Below are positions 1-9,530 of a stretch of 64,000 nt of DNA, piece after piece. The position numbers and the translations under genes were made by a program. Every line of letters begins with the position of its first letter. Within the stretch, counting starts at the first letter, position 1. The notes beneath the pieces are model-generated. The model was given only the letters and a program-made list of their open reading frames with translations, did not search any database and had not been told where the DNA came from. Source of the stretch: Procambarus clarkii (taxonomy: Eukaryota > Arthropoda > Malacostraca > Decapoda > Cambaridae); the NCBI RefSeq assembly GCF_040958095.1, contig NC_091208.1, positions 15,208,952 to 15,272,951 of the forward strand. The letters run 5' to 3'.

Positions 1-202
1 GGGTAGTGTACCGTCGTCGATGTCCGTGTTGGGATACACGCTCCGCTGCCAGTACCGGGGTCAACCGCGCACCTGTTATCGGTGTGGTCACGAGGGTCAT
101 CTGGCTGCTGCGTGCGACGTGGGAGCGACTGGTCGTGTGCATGTTCTTCGTGCGGAGGATTTTCCGCCCCTGTTGCGTTCGGGTGGTGTAGGTGCTGTGC
201 CT
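1..202 (+). pseudogene. ORF1-only retroelement copy 1, 5' piece (CCHC knuckle)
   Basis: This is the left piece of an ORF1-type retroelement protein that enters from outside the window. In the frame through position 20 it carries a CCHC zinc knuckle (CYRCGHEGHLAAAC, nt 74-115) followed by the motif EDFPPL. The same order occurs in the intact copy at 59064 (CFRCGMLGHQAAGC, then EEDFPPL). The reading frame is interrupted at 203 by a nested LINE and resumes in the same frame at 1662. The family role is inferred to be nucleic-acid binding within a retroelement RNP. Confidence 0.75.
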
Positions 203-1661
203 AAAAATAATGGTCCCCCCAGCTCTATTCAAATTAAATTGAGATCCATTCTAAACAATTCTGACTGTTCCCTCAATCCGCCGCAAAAAGCTCCCTACAG
301 TGTGTGGCTCAGTTGTTGTGTCTATAATTCTTCAGAAACTGAATGTATCTCTTAACCCTGATAAAACTGTTCACTATATTCCCCCTTGGAAAGATGTGGA
401 GGTCTCTCTGCATTATACTCCCATCAGTGTAAAACAAATGTATAACACTGACATTTTGAGATGTATAACATTAGAAGCTATTGACAGTCATCTTCAAATT
501 CTCAAACCGACTGAATCCTATGCCTTTACTGATGGCTCTGTGCAGTTAGGCACTGGTAGAACAGGTTGTGCATGTGCAGTGTATAAAGGGAATGAAATGA
601 TCATGACTAGTACACAGAGATTGAACAACTGGGCAAGCACGACACAGACCGAGCTATTGGGTATTTATCTAGCCACTGAATACCTTAAGCTCAATGGTGG
701 TGGAGTTATTTTCTGTGACTCTAAAAGTGCTCTGCAGTCCTTAAATAACCCATCACAATGTATGTCTGAAGTAGCTTGTAATATTAAATGGAATGTAATT
801 TTTGCCAATGATAATAATTCTTGTATAAAATTTGTGTGGATCCCATCCCATGTTGGAGTTGAAAAACATGACTTTGTAGATCAATTGGCCAATGAGGCTT
901 GCAGGAAAGAAAACATTGATTATGACTTTGGACTATCTAATGCAGTTATTAGAAACATACAAATTAAAGAAATTAATTCAGATTTAGAAGAACTAAGAAA
1001 TGCACAGAGACCTGAAAGCTGCAGTATTAAAAGTTATGACAAGTTCTGTAATAATAGGTATTTGTATGGTCAGCACAGTAACCGGACCAGGCAATGTGAT
1101 GTAGTAATTGCGCGAATTCGCCTTGGCTATAGACACATCTGGCAGGTTAGTGAGGCTGAGCCGCTACCAGAATATTCAGATTGTAAACTCTGTGATAAAC
1201 CTTTAATGCATTCACTAGAACACTATATTGATGAATGTGAAACCGTAAAGGACTTTAGACCTCCTGGCCTATTGTACCACCAACTGTGTAACTATTTTAT
1301 TGACTCAGGTGTTCTGGACGACATCCTAACAATTTACCCAAAATTTGCTTGTCCATTTTAAAGAATGAAGAACAATTTCTACTTATATTCTAAGCTGCAT
1401 CACTTATGAACCCATCCCTGCCCTTGTGTGGCAGTGCACAATAGAAAGCTGTTTTCACATATCCACACATTAAAACATTGATTGTAACCGTGATATATAT
1501 GTGCTTCAGCCTACAGTTTAGACCTATTGTCTTATGTATGACCCTCTGTCCTGCGTGACAGTGAATACTAGCATTAACCTCAATTTAATAAGACTATCAA
1601 AATCCTCAGATTAGGCAAAATTGTAATTAATTTTGTCAATAAAGATGTTAATAATAATAAA
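203..1661 (+). mobile_element. Nested 5'-truncated LINE with RNase H, inserted in ORF1
   Basis: A 1459-bp insertion splits the ORF1 element. The 7-mer tgtgcct sits at 196-202 and again at 1662-1668, which reads as a target-site duplication. The 3' end is a short AAT-rich tail (about 1650-1661) just after AATAAA at 1639-1644. The 5' end is truncated, as is usual for LINEs. The insert carries the C-terminal part of an ORF2 polyprotein, and the host frame matches across it. Confidence 0.8.
300..1361 (+). CDS. LINE ORF2 C-terminus: RNase H plus Cys/His tail (partial)
   Basis: The end of a non-LTR retrotransposon polyprotein is open for about 353 codons; the first ATG is not a genuine start. A type I RNase H domain spans roughly residues 70-200. 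The acidic residues expected in the active site are visible: D in FTDGS (about 77), E in TQTELLG (about 117), D in FCDSKSAL (about 140), and D in the segment after HVGVEKH (about 194). A C-terminal Cys/His cluster follows (DCKLCDKP, then H and C residues to EHYIDEC). RNase H would remove the RNA strand during target-primed reverse transcription. The reverse transcriptase and endonuclease are absent because of 5' truncation. The body has no internal stops, so the copy looks fairly young. Confidence 0.85.
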   Translation: MCGSVVVSIILQKLNVSLNPDKTVHYIPPWKDVEVSLHYTPISVKQMYNTDILRCITLEAIDSHLQILKPTESYAFTDGSVQLGTGRTGCACAVYKGNEMIMTSTQRLNNWASTTQTELLGIYLATEYLKLNGGGVIFCDSKSALQSLNNPSQCMSEVACNIKWNVIFANDNNSCIKFVWIPSHVGVEKHDFVDQLANEACRKENIDYDFGLSNAVIRNIQIKEINSDLEELRNAQRPESCSIKSYDKFCNNRYLYGQHSNRTRQCDVVIARIRLGYRHIWQVSEAEPLPEYSDCKLCDKPLMHSLEHYIDECETVKDFRPPGLLYHQLCNYFIDSGVLDDILTIYPKFACPF

Positions 1662-2724
1662 TGTGCCTGAGGCGCCTGCCTGCCTGTCTGCTGCTCCGCC
1701 TGTTGAGGAGAGCTCTCCGGCCTGTGCGACACGTCTAGTGCCAGCTGTGGCCCCTGGGGTTGTTCCGCCGGTGTGTGAGGGTGTCGGGCTGTCGCCTGAG
1801 CTGTGTGTAGTGAAAGGTGTCCCGGTGGAGGTTCATGTTCCGCCCCCGCCTGTGGATGTGTTACCGGCTCCCGGGGACGCGGGTTCTGCCGTTTTGGAGG
1901 GGGTGCTTCGGCGTTTTGAGGTGCCTGCCGTGCCTGAGTGTGTTGCCTCCTGTAGTTCTGCTCTTCCCATTCCTTTGCAGAAGCGCGCGCGTCGGTGTTC
2001 TGAGGCTGTTTCCGTGGATGATGTAGACAGTGTGGGTGATGTGGCCTCTGTGGACTCTTCGGACGGTGCGGGTGTGGCCTGTGTGGATATGACGGTGGAG
2101 GCTGTGCCTGCGGCGGGGCCTGCTGGGCGTGGTGTGGTGCGGCCTGTCTCGAAGCGTTCGCGGCGGGCTCGGAGTGTCTCCCCCCTTCGTGGTGTGCCTT
2201 GGGAGGAGGTGGGGGAGTATGGTGCTCAGCTGGCGTCCCCCGCCGAGGATGATGGTGCTGTGAGGGGCTCCGACGTTGCTCCCTGTGTCCCCCCTCCTGC
2301 GTCTCCTGCTGTTGAGTCCCCGCAGTGGGGGGTTGTCCCTGATGGTCGGGACCTCGTCGTGAAGTTGCGGAAAGATGTGTGCCAGGGAGCCTCGGCTCCT
2401 GTGCCCTGTGGTGGGGTCGCTGCCGCGCCTGCAGTTCCCCCTCCTTCCTTGCCCCGGTCTGGGGGTTGCCTAGTCCCGTCTGCTGGGGTCGTGCCCTGTG
2501 AGGGTCCGGAGTTGGGCCCTTATCGGGATGCCCGGGTGCTTCCGATCCCGTGGTGCTCGTCAACCATCTGGGTGTCGTCAAAGAAAGAGTTTGTTTATAG
2601 GGTGCCGGATAGGATGTCTCAGCCGAGGGTACAGCTTGATGGCCGGCTGCCCGCCGACCTGTGGGTGGTTTGGGAAGCGTACCGCTTGCGCTTTCCGTAC
2701 CGTAAGTTTCCGGAGAAATATTAG
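1662..2724 (+). pseudogene. ORF1-only retroelement copy 1, 3' piece
   Basis: This continues the ORF1 interrupted at 203. The long Pro/Val/Ala-rich low-complexity linker (about 250 residues) resembles the linker of the 59064 copy. The C-terminal block contains STIWVSSKKEFVYRV and ends VVWEAYRLRFPYRKFPEKY before TAG at 2722. The WEAY...FPEKY ending also occurs in the copies at 55.2 and 56.1 kb, and a frameshifted WEAF...FPGKY occurs at 60.75 kb. No reverse transcriptase follows. The codon bias is GC-rich, unlike the AT-rich surroundings. Confidence 0.75.
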
Positions 2725-3000
2725 TTCCCGTCTTGCGCGCACCACTACGCCGTGCCTGGATCAGCTGCCACCGTGACCATGACGCCCCGCCCCCCGGTGC
2801 GGGGAGTCTCCCTCTGACGTTCGCCTCTGTTTTCGTCGCCACTCCTCTCTCTACGGCCCATCACGTCTACCGCTTTTGACTTTCTTCTCCTCTTTACCAT
2901 CAACGCGTCTCCTTACATCTGTCCTGGTGCAGTCATCGGGAGGGTTACCCCTTCATGCAAACTGCACCTATTCTCAAGAAGAAGAAGAAGAAGAAGAAGT
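2725..3000 (+). mobile_element. 3' UTR and (AAG)n tail of ORF1-only copy 1
   Basis: About 250 bp separate the ORF1 stop from a run of AAG triplets at roughly 2975-2999. The UTR shares blocks with 55440-55670 (for example ctggtgcagtcatcg and cccttcatgcaaa), and both copies end in a CAAGAAG-type tail. This places the end of the element directly after ORF1, with no room for an ORF2. Confidence 0.7.
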
Positions 3001-3250
3001 CATACGAAGGCTGTAGTAACTAATATTTATATCTCTCTCGCCCACCCTCACTCGCTCTTGCTCTCCTTCACTCTCTCTCGCGCTCCCTCACTCGCTCTGG
3101 CTTTCCCTCCCACACTATCTTTCTACTCTCTTTCTAAAATGTTCTACTCCTTTAAGTTGACAACGCAGTTCCCAGTATATAATGATTAATTGTTTAGGCC
3201 CTATTATGACGGCCAGAATGTTCACATCTTACGAGATCGGTAGAGTATCT

Positions 3251-3391
3251 GTTATTACAATGGTAACAGCAGTGCTCAAGCCAGTTATTACAATGGTAGC
3301 AGCGGGGATCATGATAGTTACTACAATGGTAGCAGCAGTGTTCGTTCCAGTTATTACAATGTAGCAGCGGTGTTCGTGTCAGTTATTACAC
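3251..3391. repeat. 33-bp minisatellite, about 4 copies
   Basis: Units start at 3251, 3284, 3317, 3350 and 3382, each with gttattacaatggtagcag or a close variant. No gene is recognised here. The adjacent 3395-3440 segment (cttattttcagtgaaagttg-like) recurs near 53376-53420. Confidence 0.8.
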
Positions 3392-3734
3392 TCTGCTTTG
3401 TCTTTATTTTCAGTGAAAGTTGAAAATAGTCCTTGTAGGGCAGGCAAGGGGACAATTGCATATTAAAACGATTTAAGCTAATTTTATACAGTTCAACACA
3501 CCAAACAGTTGTTCTGTTTCATTGCTCCCATCAAATAGAGTTTGCATCTACCCCACTCCCATGTGTGCCTCTTCTGTCTTACCAATTCTACTATATCATT
3601 CAACTATACCTTCCAACTCAACTATTTTAAACTTCAGGTTTTGTATTTACTCTCCATTATGCAGTAACTGTAATTTCCCCATCTCACCTTTTATTAAGTT
3701 AAACTTTTACTAAGACACTCACTTGGAGGACACA
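3392..3734. other. AT-rich sequence, no gene seen
   Basis: Apart from the short segment shared with 53.4 kb, no coding or repeat structure is recognised. Confidence 0.5.
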
Positions 3735-4300
3735 CCATTGTTCAGCTGGAGGAGGAGGATTAGTTAGGTAGGTTTGTCAAATGGGGAATAAACTTAATTT
3801 CTTAAAACAGATAATATTATTTAGTTGTTTTGAAATGTAATGTTTATTCGTATGTACGTACCCAATTGAAGAAGACTGATTATGGCAGTAGAGCCGTGGA
3901 CATATTATATAAATAACAAAAAAGGTTTTTCCACGAAAAGTTACTTTTTATGAATTTATTTTGCAAACCTAAATATCTAATGGATCATTTAGATCTTGTT
4001 ATTCTTGGTATTGTTTTTTCGATTTGCTCTGATTGACCATTCCAACTCGTTTGTTTTTTAGTACCACATTTGGGTACAGGAACACACATCTGCTGAGTCA
4101 TTTTAGCAGGCTGAGAGCCGTCGCTTCCCAGGGCTAATGATATGCCTTACCCACTATGTGAAGTTTTCCTTGGAATACCACCCGACAATCGATAGAAAAC
4201 TGGGTACCCAGTGTTGGATGAACATAGGAGTACAATTAAAGATTGGCGCCTAGTCAATTCTTCCCGGCCACGATGCGAGACTTTGTTCCAAATTGTGAAT
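3735..4300. repeat. Dispersed repeat, outer segment (inverted relative to 47.0-47.8 kb)
   Basis: Read on the minus strand, this segment matches 47000-47800 on the plus strand over several blocks: gcatcgtggc, tatagtgggtaaggc, gactcagcaga, caatcagagcaaatcga and cttcaattgggtacgtac. Part of it (around 4200-4280) resembles the body of the tRNA-derived SINEs elsewhere in the window. It joins directly to the left arm of the inverted-arm element. Confidence 0.7.
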
Positions 4301-5651
4301 AATACCTTGCGAGAATTAACTATATATTTTTCAAACATATTGAGAAATACGTGATTTGCCAGCCAGCCACAATCGTCTTAGCCCAAGAACTGTGCTGGCA
4401 ACATAGATTGACTGCACTGCTCTGTGTACTGCACTAGCCAATCACGGTACCACTGCAAGTCGGTGCTCGGTGGGTGAATCTGAAGGCCAGGTACAAAACC
4501 TGTCCTGGCCTCGTCTACGAAGCCCTCAGGGAAGGGATGGTAACCTTCACCCCCTCATCAGCACCCCTTGGTCCTCAATTCACCCCTCATCAGCTGCTCT
4601 TGGGTCCTCAATACACCACTCATCAGCTCCCCCCCCTTCCCTCGGGTCCTCAATACACCCCTCATCAGCTCCTCTTGCGTCCTAAATACACCCCTCATCA
4701 GCTCCCTCCCTTGGGTCCTCAATACATCCCTCATCAGCCCCCCTTGGGTCCTAAATACACCCCTCATCAGCTCCCCCCCCTTGGGTCCACAATACACCCC
4801 CTCATCAGCCCCTCTCGGGTCCTCGATACACCCTTCATCAGCTCCCCTTAGGCCCTCAATACAACCCTCATCAGCTCCCCTTGGGCCCTCAAAACACCCC
4901 TCATTAACCTCAATACTTCAGATCACATTAGCAATGAGATCAACGTTACCTATTATGTGAGTAAACAGGTGTGAATATGCATAATTTCGTGTTATTTACA
5001 CTGAAAATTTTAACATATCAGATAAACTCTGAAGAATAACTAAACAAAAATATATATATAAATAAATTTTTATTTTTTATCTAAAAATAATGAAAATCTT
5101 ATACAAAATTAGAAAACATTTAAGTTATTTTTTACTTTTTTGAACATTTTTCTTTTGCCTTTATAAATGTAAGAAAATTCGAATGGAATAATAGCTATTA
5201 TTTAATTATTAATTGTAATTAAAAGCAATAAATTCTATTTACATGCTCGTCTTTTCACTCTTTTAAGGTCGTCTGTGGTCACTGTTTTTTTTATACAGCT
5301 TTTCAGGGGGACTAATATTCACAATATTTTGAATTTCATTCTGTTTCGAGAGTGGAACGATGCTGGCAGATAACCTTATGTGGATGTTTCATGACTGTAG
5401 ACACACCCTCTCTCTCCTCTTCTAAACCTTCATCCTCTTCATACACGCCGACCACTGGGGAGCCTCGTGATTGTGCGAGCCAACTACACTGTTGTGGGGT
5501 GTTGCCGTGATTCGCTAGTACAGTACACAGAGCAGCTCATTCAATCAATGTTACCAGCACAGTTCTTGGGCTAAGACGATTGTGGCTGGCTGGCAAATCA
5601 CGTATTTCTAAATATGTCTGAAAAATAAATAGTTAATTCTCGCAAGGTATT
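4296..5651. mobile_element. Inverted-arm (foldback/MITE-like) element, about 1.35 kb
   Basis: The left arm (about 4296-4450) and right arm (about 5510-5651) are inverted copies of each other. Shared blocks include ccttgcgagaattaacta, aaatacgtgatttgccagcc and acaatcgtcttagcccaag. No transposase is recognised between them. The interior holds a minisatellite and an AT-rich stretch that also occurs at 39.6-40.3 kb. This fits a non-autonomous DNA transposon or foldback element, but superfamily and target site were not resolved. Confidence 0.65.
4549..4915. repeat. Imperfect 35-40 bp minisatellite in the inverted-arm element
   Basis: About ten variable units contain cctcatcagctccc and ttgggtcctcaatacac. 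The same vocabulary (ttgggccctcaatacac, catcagcc) recurs at 39410-39595 in the sister copy, so the array belongs to the mobile repeat and moved with it. Confidence 0.8.
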
Positions 5652-7139
5652 TGTGAGGGAATCTAGATTCCCTCAGCTAGTTTTCCTAGTTTCTAGATTA
5701 GGCTAGTCGCTCTAGGGACTCTAGAAACTGAAGCTTTCAAACTAACATATACTTGTGGGGTGTTGAATGAAAGCTTATGTTAAGGACTGTCGGTTGGGAC
5801 TGGTTAGAAGTCTGTGATTGCTCAGTAGAGAGAATTACAGAGATTTTCCTGTTTCTGTGAAATAGGATGAGGAGGTGAGAGTGAAGTGGTATGTGAGGTA
5901 CTTTACTAAAACCGTTAGGTGGGGGAGAGTGGGGTGAACATTGCCCCCCCCCCACCATGTGAGACAATGCGCCTTGTCTTTAGGCCTCCCCTTTCTTGTG
6001 ACGTCACGGGACGCCTGAGGCCTGTGATTGGGGTAGGCATGTATGCTCCGAGCTGTGTTTTGGCGCGAAAGGCTGTGATTTGTAGCGGCACGAGGGAACA
6101 GTGCCGGCTTCGTGCCGATTGGCCAAGACAAAGTAGGGAGGAGGTATGGGCATTTTGAGTTTCCTTAGCCCGGGAAATCGTCAGTCTGAGCAGGGTAGCA
6201 GGTGGACGAGGACGTGTTTGGGTGAAGGGGGGGAGTTTTCCCCCTCCACCCCAATTAATCGCGGACGTTACCGGGTTAACTAGCAGGGATGGCACTCCTG
6301 CCATCCCGGGTTGTGTCTAGGCCCAATTTTCGTGAAATTTGAGGGCCGACGAGGTACGGAAGGACCAGTAAAATAGACAGTGGGCACCCATGAGGCAGCT
6401 GGCAGAGCCTAATGGGGTAACGGGTGGTTCAAATAACCTGTCTAGTGTTGATGACAATTGGCGGAGTACGCACAGGGCCTCCTAGTGTAATTGTGGTGAG
6501 ATTACAGGCCCCTGTGGGACTTTGAATTCCGCCAGGAGGCGTCAGTGTGGGGACGCCGCCGGCCATTGTCACCCCAGTGTAGAGCAAGGCAGGCTCTGGT
6601 TTGCTGGAGTTGTTGGTGATTCCTCAACCACGTGTGTATGCCCGGGGGCCCACCCCAGGCCGCCTGCCCGCGCGCCGGCTACCCCACCCGCCTGCCCGCG
6701 CGCCGGCTACCACCCCCCTCTCCCTCTCAGCTCGGGAGGGGCGCTGTGGGCCACGCGGTGGCCACATGCTTGGGCCACCCCCTTGGGCCACTTGGCCACT
6801 ATCCAGGGACAGCCTAGGGCCGCATCTTGTCGACGCATGAGGAGCAAGCTAAGTGTTGACAGCTAGAGTGGTAGTGACCTGGGAAATGAGTGAAAGGAGG
6901 AGGTTAGACCTGAGTAAAATTATCATTGTGTAGAGTGTGATGAGTACCGGTGGAAATTCCCGGTAAGAGTTGTCTCATAGCCTCGCCAGGCTAGGGAAGC
7001 AGCTGAGAGACAGCTGTCTGTAGCACGTCCAGGTGACTGGTAGGGCTACTAAAAAGATCTCCCCAAATACCTACAACATTCTGATAATAGTACTCCTATG
7101 ATCAAACTAATCTCTACCCATAAAAAGACTGCTTCAAGA
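5652..7139. other. GC-rich tract, possibly 5' part of a gypsy-type element
   Basis: Base composition rises sharply between about 5930 and 6850. It contains a duplicated 32-bp GC-rich block at about 6660-6715 (cctgcccgcgcgccggctac, twice). Open frames here are short and resemble nothing known to me. Because it leads into a gypsy RT fragment it may be the LTR/leader/gag part of that element, which is inference. Confidence 0.3.
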
Positions 7140-7374
7140 CACTCCTCAGGAGTGTACTTTAGTGCAACACGACATCCAGCTGCTGCCTGATACGATGCCC
7201 ATCCGTCAGCCTTACTACCACATCAGTCTACAGAAGAGAGAAGCCATGCTCGCCTAAGTACAGTACCTCCTCAGCAATGGATTTGCAACACCTTGTGCGT
7301 CTCCTTGGGCCTCTCAATGCATACTGGTTCAAAACCACATGGCAAGGAAAGACTGTTTACAGATTACCGAAAGG
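7140..7374 (+). pseudogene. Ty3/gypsy reverse transcriptase fragment
   Basis: From about 7165 the plus strand reads HDIQLLPDTMPIRQPYYH, then KREAMLA, a stop, VQYLLSNGFATPCASPWAS and ending DCLQITER. The order IRQ-YY...KRE...V.YLL..G......SPWAS is the classical N-terminal part of a Ty3/gypsy reverse transcriptase. One in-frame stop, truncation after about 70 residues and the absence of a catalytic box mark it as dead. Its boundaries are not defined. Confidence 0.7.
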
Positions 7375-7566
7375 TAAGTTCTGTCACCGTTAATATACTT
7401 AATATCAGCATGCATTCTGTAATTCTTAATTATAATTTTGGTCCGTCTAGTCTATGAGCTTGCTTCCAACAGTTTAAAACTTTTACCTTCATACTCATGG
7501 TCAGTCTCTGTGAAGAACTGAAAGGCTCTGGCAAGAGCCTTGCAATGATGACACACAGGGAAAGAT

Positions 7567-7755
7567 GCAAGACACACAGGTGAAGGTGCAACAGCTTGAC
7601 ACACAGGTGTAGGTGCAACAGCTTGACACACAGGTGAAGGTGCAACAGCTTGACACACAGGTGAAGGTGCAACAGCTTGACACACAGGTGAAGGTGCAAC
7701 AGCTTGACACACAGGTGAAGGTGCAACAGCTTAACACACAGGTGAAGATGCAACA
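7567..7755. repeat. 27-bp minisatellite, about 7 copies
   Basis: Unit motif cacacaggtgaaggtgcaac, nearly perfect. 27 is divisible by 3, so open frames across it are a by-product. Confidence 0.85.
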
Positions 7756-8266
7756 GTACTGATGGGCTTCAGTACTGATGGACTTTTGGGCTGTCAGGAA
7801 AGTGCAATAGAACAAAACCTCAAACGAACTCTTTGCTGCATACAACAGAGTTGCTGACAGCAAGACACATCCCACCAAAATTGAAGACGACACTGATTGA
7901 GGCAGTGAATGTTGTTCATTTTATTAATGCTCATCTTGTAAATTCCTGTATTTTTAGTGTTTCGTGAGACGGGCCGTGTCCATCAACACCTGTTCTTGCG
8001 TCCTCGTGTAGCCGAGTTGTCACGTGGTGACCTAATTACCCGCATATTTGACTGACGTGATGAAATACGATTTTCGTACGATTAAACGTCCCATGGGATC
8101 ATGTGGGTCAAAAACTTTCATAGCCAGCTGTGATGGTATATATTTTTACATATTGGGATACCCATAATTTAAGCCTGAAATGGAGACCTGATTATTTTTA
8201 GAGTTGAATATGAAGTTGAAGCCATGATCCGGATAATAGACCTGTTGCTCGAAAGTCTGCAGAGAA
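7756..8266. other. No gene recognised
   Basis: AT-rich and without convincing homology. It may include more of the decayed hAT transposase that becomes readable from 8267. Confidence 0.4.
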
Positions 8267-8766
8267 TTGTCCATGAATTCTTTCAGAAAATGTGACTTTC
8301 TTGCAACATCCAATAATGTTCTTTCTGAAGACATAAGAAAACTTTCCGTTCAGCACTTGCCAAGTTTGAAGAACAGTTTTATGGATTACTTTCATCTTCC
8401 AGAAACAAGTAACCAGTGGATTAGTAATCCATTTCATGTACACATATATAAAACGCAAAAGATTTACCTGTAATTGAACCAAATAGTATTGTTACACTTG
8501 CATGCGTCAGGTTGTGAGGTTAAGCTTTCTTCTGTACAACCTCTCACACTTTTTGTAGCATGATAAATAGGAATAAGAAAAATTGGCATCCAAAGCACAG
8601 AGATTTTTAATGTTATTTCCCACAACAAACTTATATGAGCTACCTTCACCCAGCTAGGCAATATACGCTCAAAATACAGTAACAGGAGGAATATGGAACC
8701 TGGTCTACGTTTAAAACATTCTGGCAGTGAACCAGAAATAACGAGCATAAAGTTAACACAGCAGCA
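8267..8766 (+). pseudogene. hAT-type (ZBED5/SCAND3-like) transposase C-terminus
   Basis: Two readable blocks lie in different frames. The first, from about 8315, reads VLSEDIRKLSVQHLPSLKNS and then WISNPF, typical of the region before the dimerisation domain in ZBED5/SCAND3-like proteins. The second, from about 8640, reads ATFTQLGNIRSKYSNRRN, then EPGLRLKHSGSEPEITSI, matching the conserved C-terminal block of that family. Frameshifts and stops between them show decay. A second copy of the family lies on the minus strand at 35.4-37.1 kb. The family assignment is from memory of motifs. Confidence 0.6.
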
Positions 8767-8949
8767 TCAACTACCTCGTTAAACAAGTAAGAATGTTTAT
8801 ACTGTCGTTTATTTTACTGAACTCTCCGTTACACGTGTCTTTCAGTTGAGAAATGAAACTGGAAAACAGGTTTATTTTTACCTAATAAAATCGGGTGGAT
8901 GAGTGACAGATCTTTAAAAAGTCTGGCGTCTGTGAGAAAATTAATTTAA

Positions 8950-9412
8950 TTATTAGGGATCCTTGATGGAGTTAAATATTAGGGGTCCTTGGTGGAGTTA
9001 AATATTAGGGGTCCTTGGTGGAGTTAAATATTAGGGGTTCTTGGTGGAGTTAAATATTAGGGGTCCTTGGTGGAGTTAAATATTAGGGGTCCTTGGTGGA
9101 GTTAAATATTAGGGGTCCTTGGTGGAGTTAAATATTAGGGGTCCTTGGTGGAGTTAAATATTAGGGGTCCTTGGTGGAGTTAAATATTAGGGGTCCTTGG
9201 TGGAGTTAAATATTAGGGGTTCTTGGTGGAGTTAAATATTAGGGGTCCTTGGTGGAGTTAAATATTAGGGGTCCTTGGTGGAGTTAAATATTAGGGGTCC
9301 TTGGTGGAGTTAAATATTAGGGGTCCTTGGTGGAGTTAAATATTAGGGGTCCTTGGTGGAGTTAAATATTAGGGGTCCTTGGTGGAGTAAAATATTAGGG
9401 GTCCTTGGTGGC
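8950..9412. repeat. 26-bp minisatellite, about 18 copies
   Basis: Unit attaggggtccttggtgga plus gttaaat; nearly perfect, with occasional single-base variants such as gggttcttgg. It ends about 120 bp before the very large 34-bp array. Confidence 0.9.
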
Positions 9413-9530
9413 AAAAATGTTTTGCACCACCGCTTCAGGGGGTTAAGGTGAAGCAACTACTTCCTGACCAACCAGTAGGAATACTTTAATCCGAAATACA
9501 GTTAGCGGCTAAACTCTCAGTGTAAATACC

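Noticed and set aside
1580..2842. Long minus-strand ORF opposite ORF1
   Set aside because: Shadow of the GC-rich ORF1 linker; Pro/His/Arg/Gln-rich and unrelated to anything known.
6522..6866. Overlapping GC-rich ORFs
   Set aside because: Pro/Arg/Ala-rich low-complexity translations in several overlapping frames, no recognisable family.
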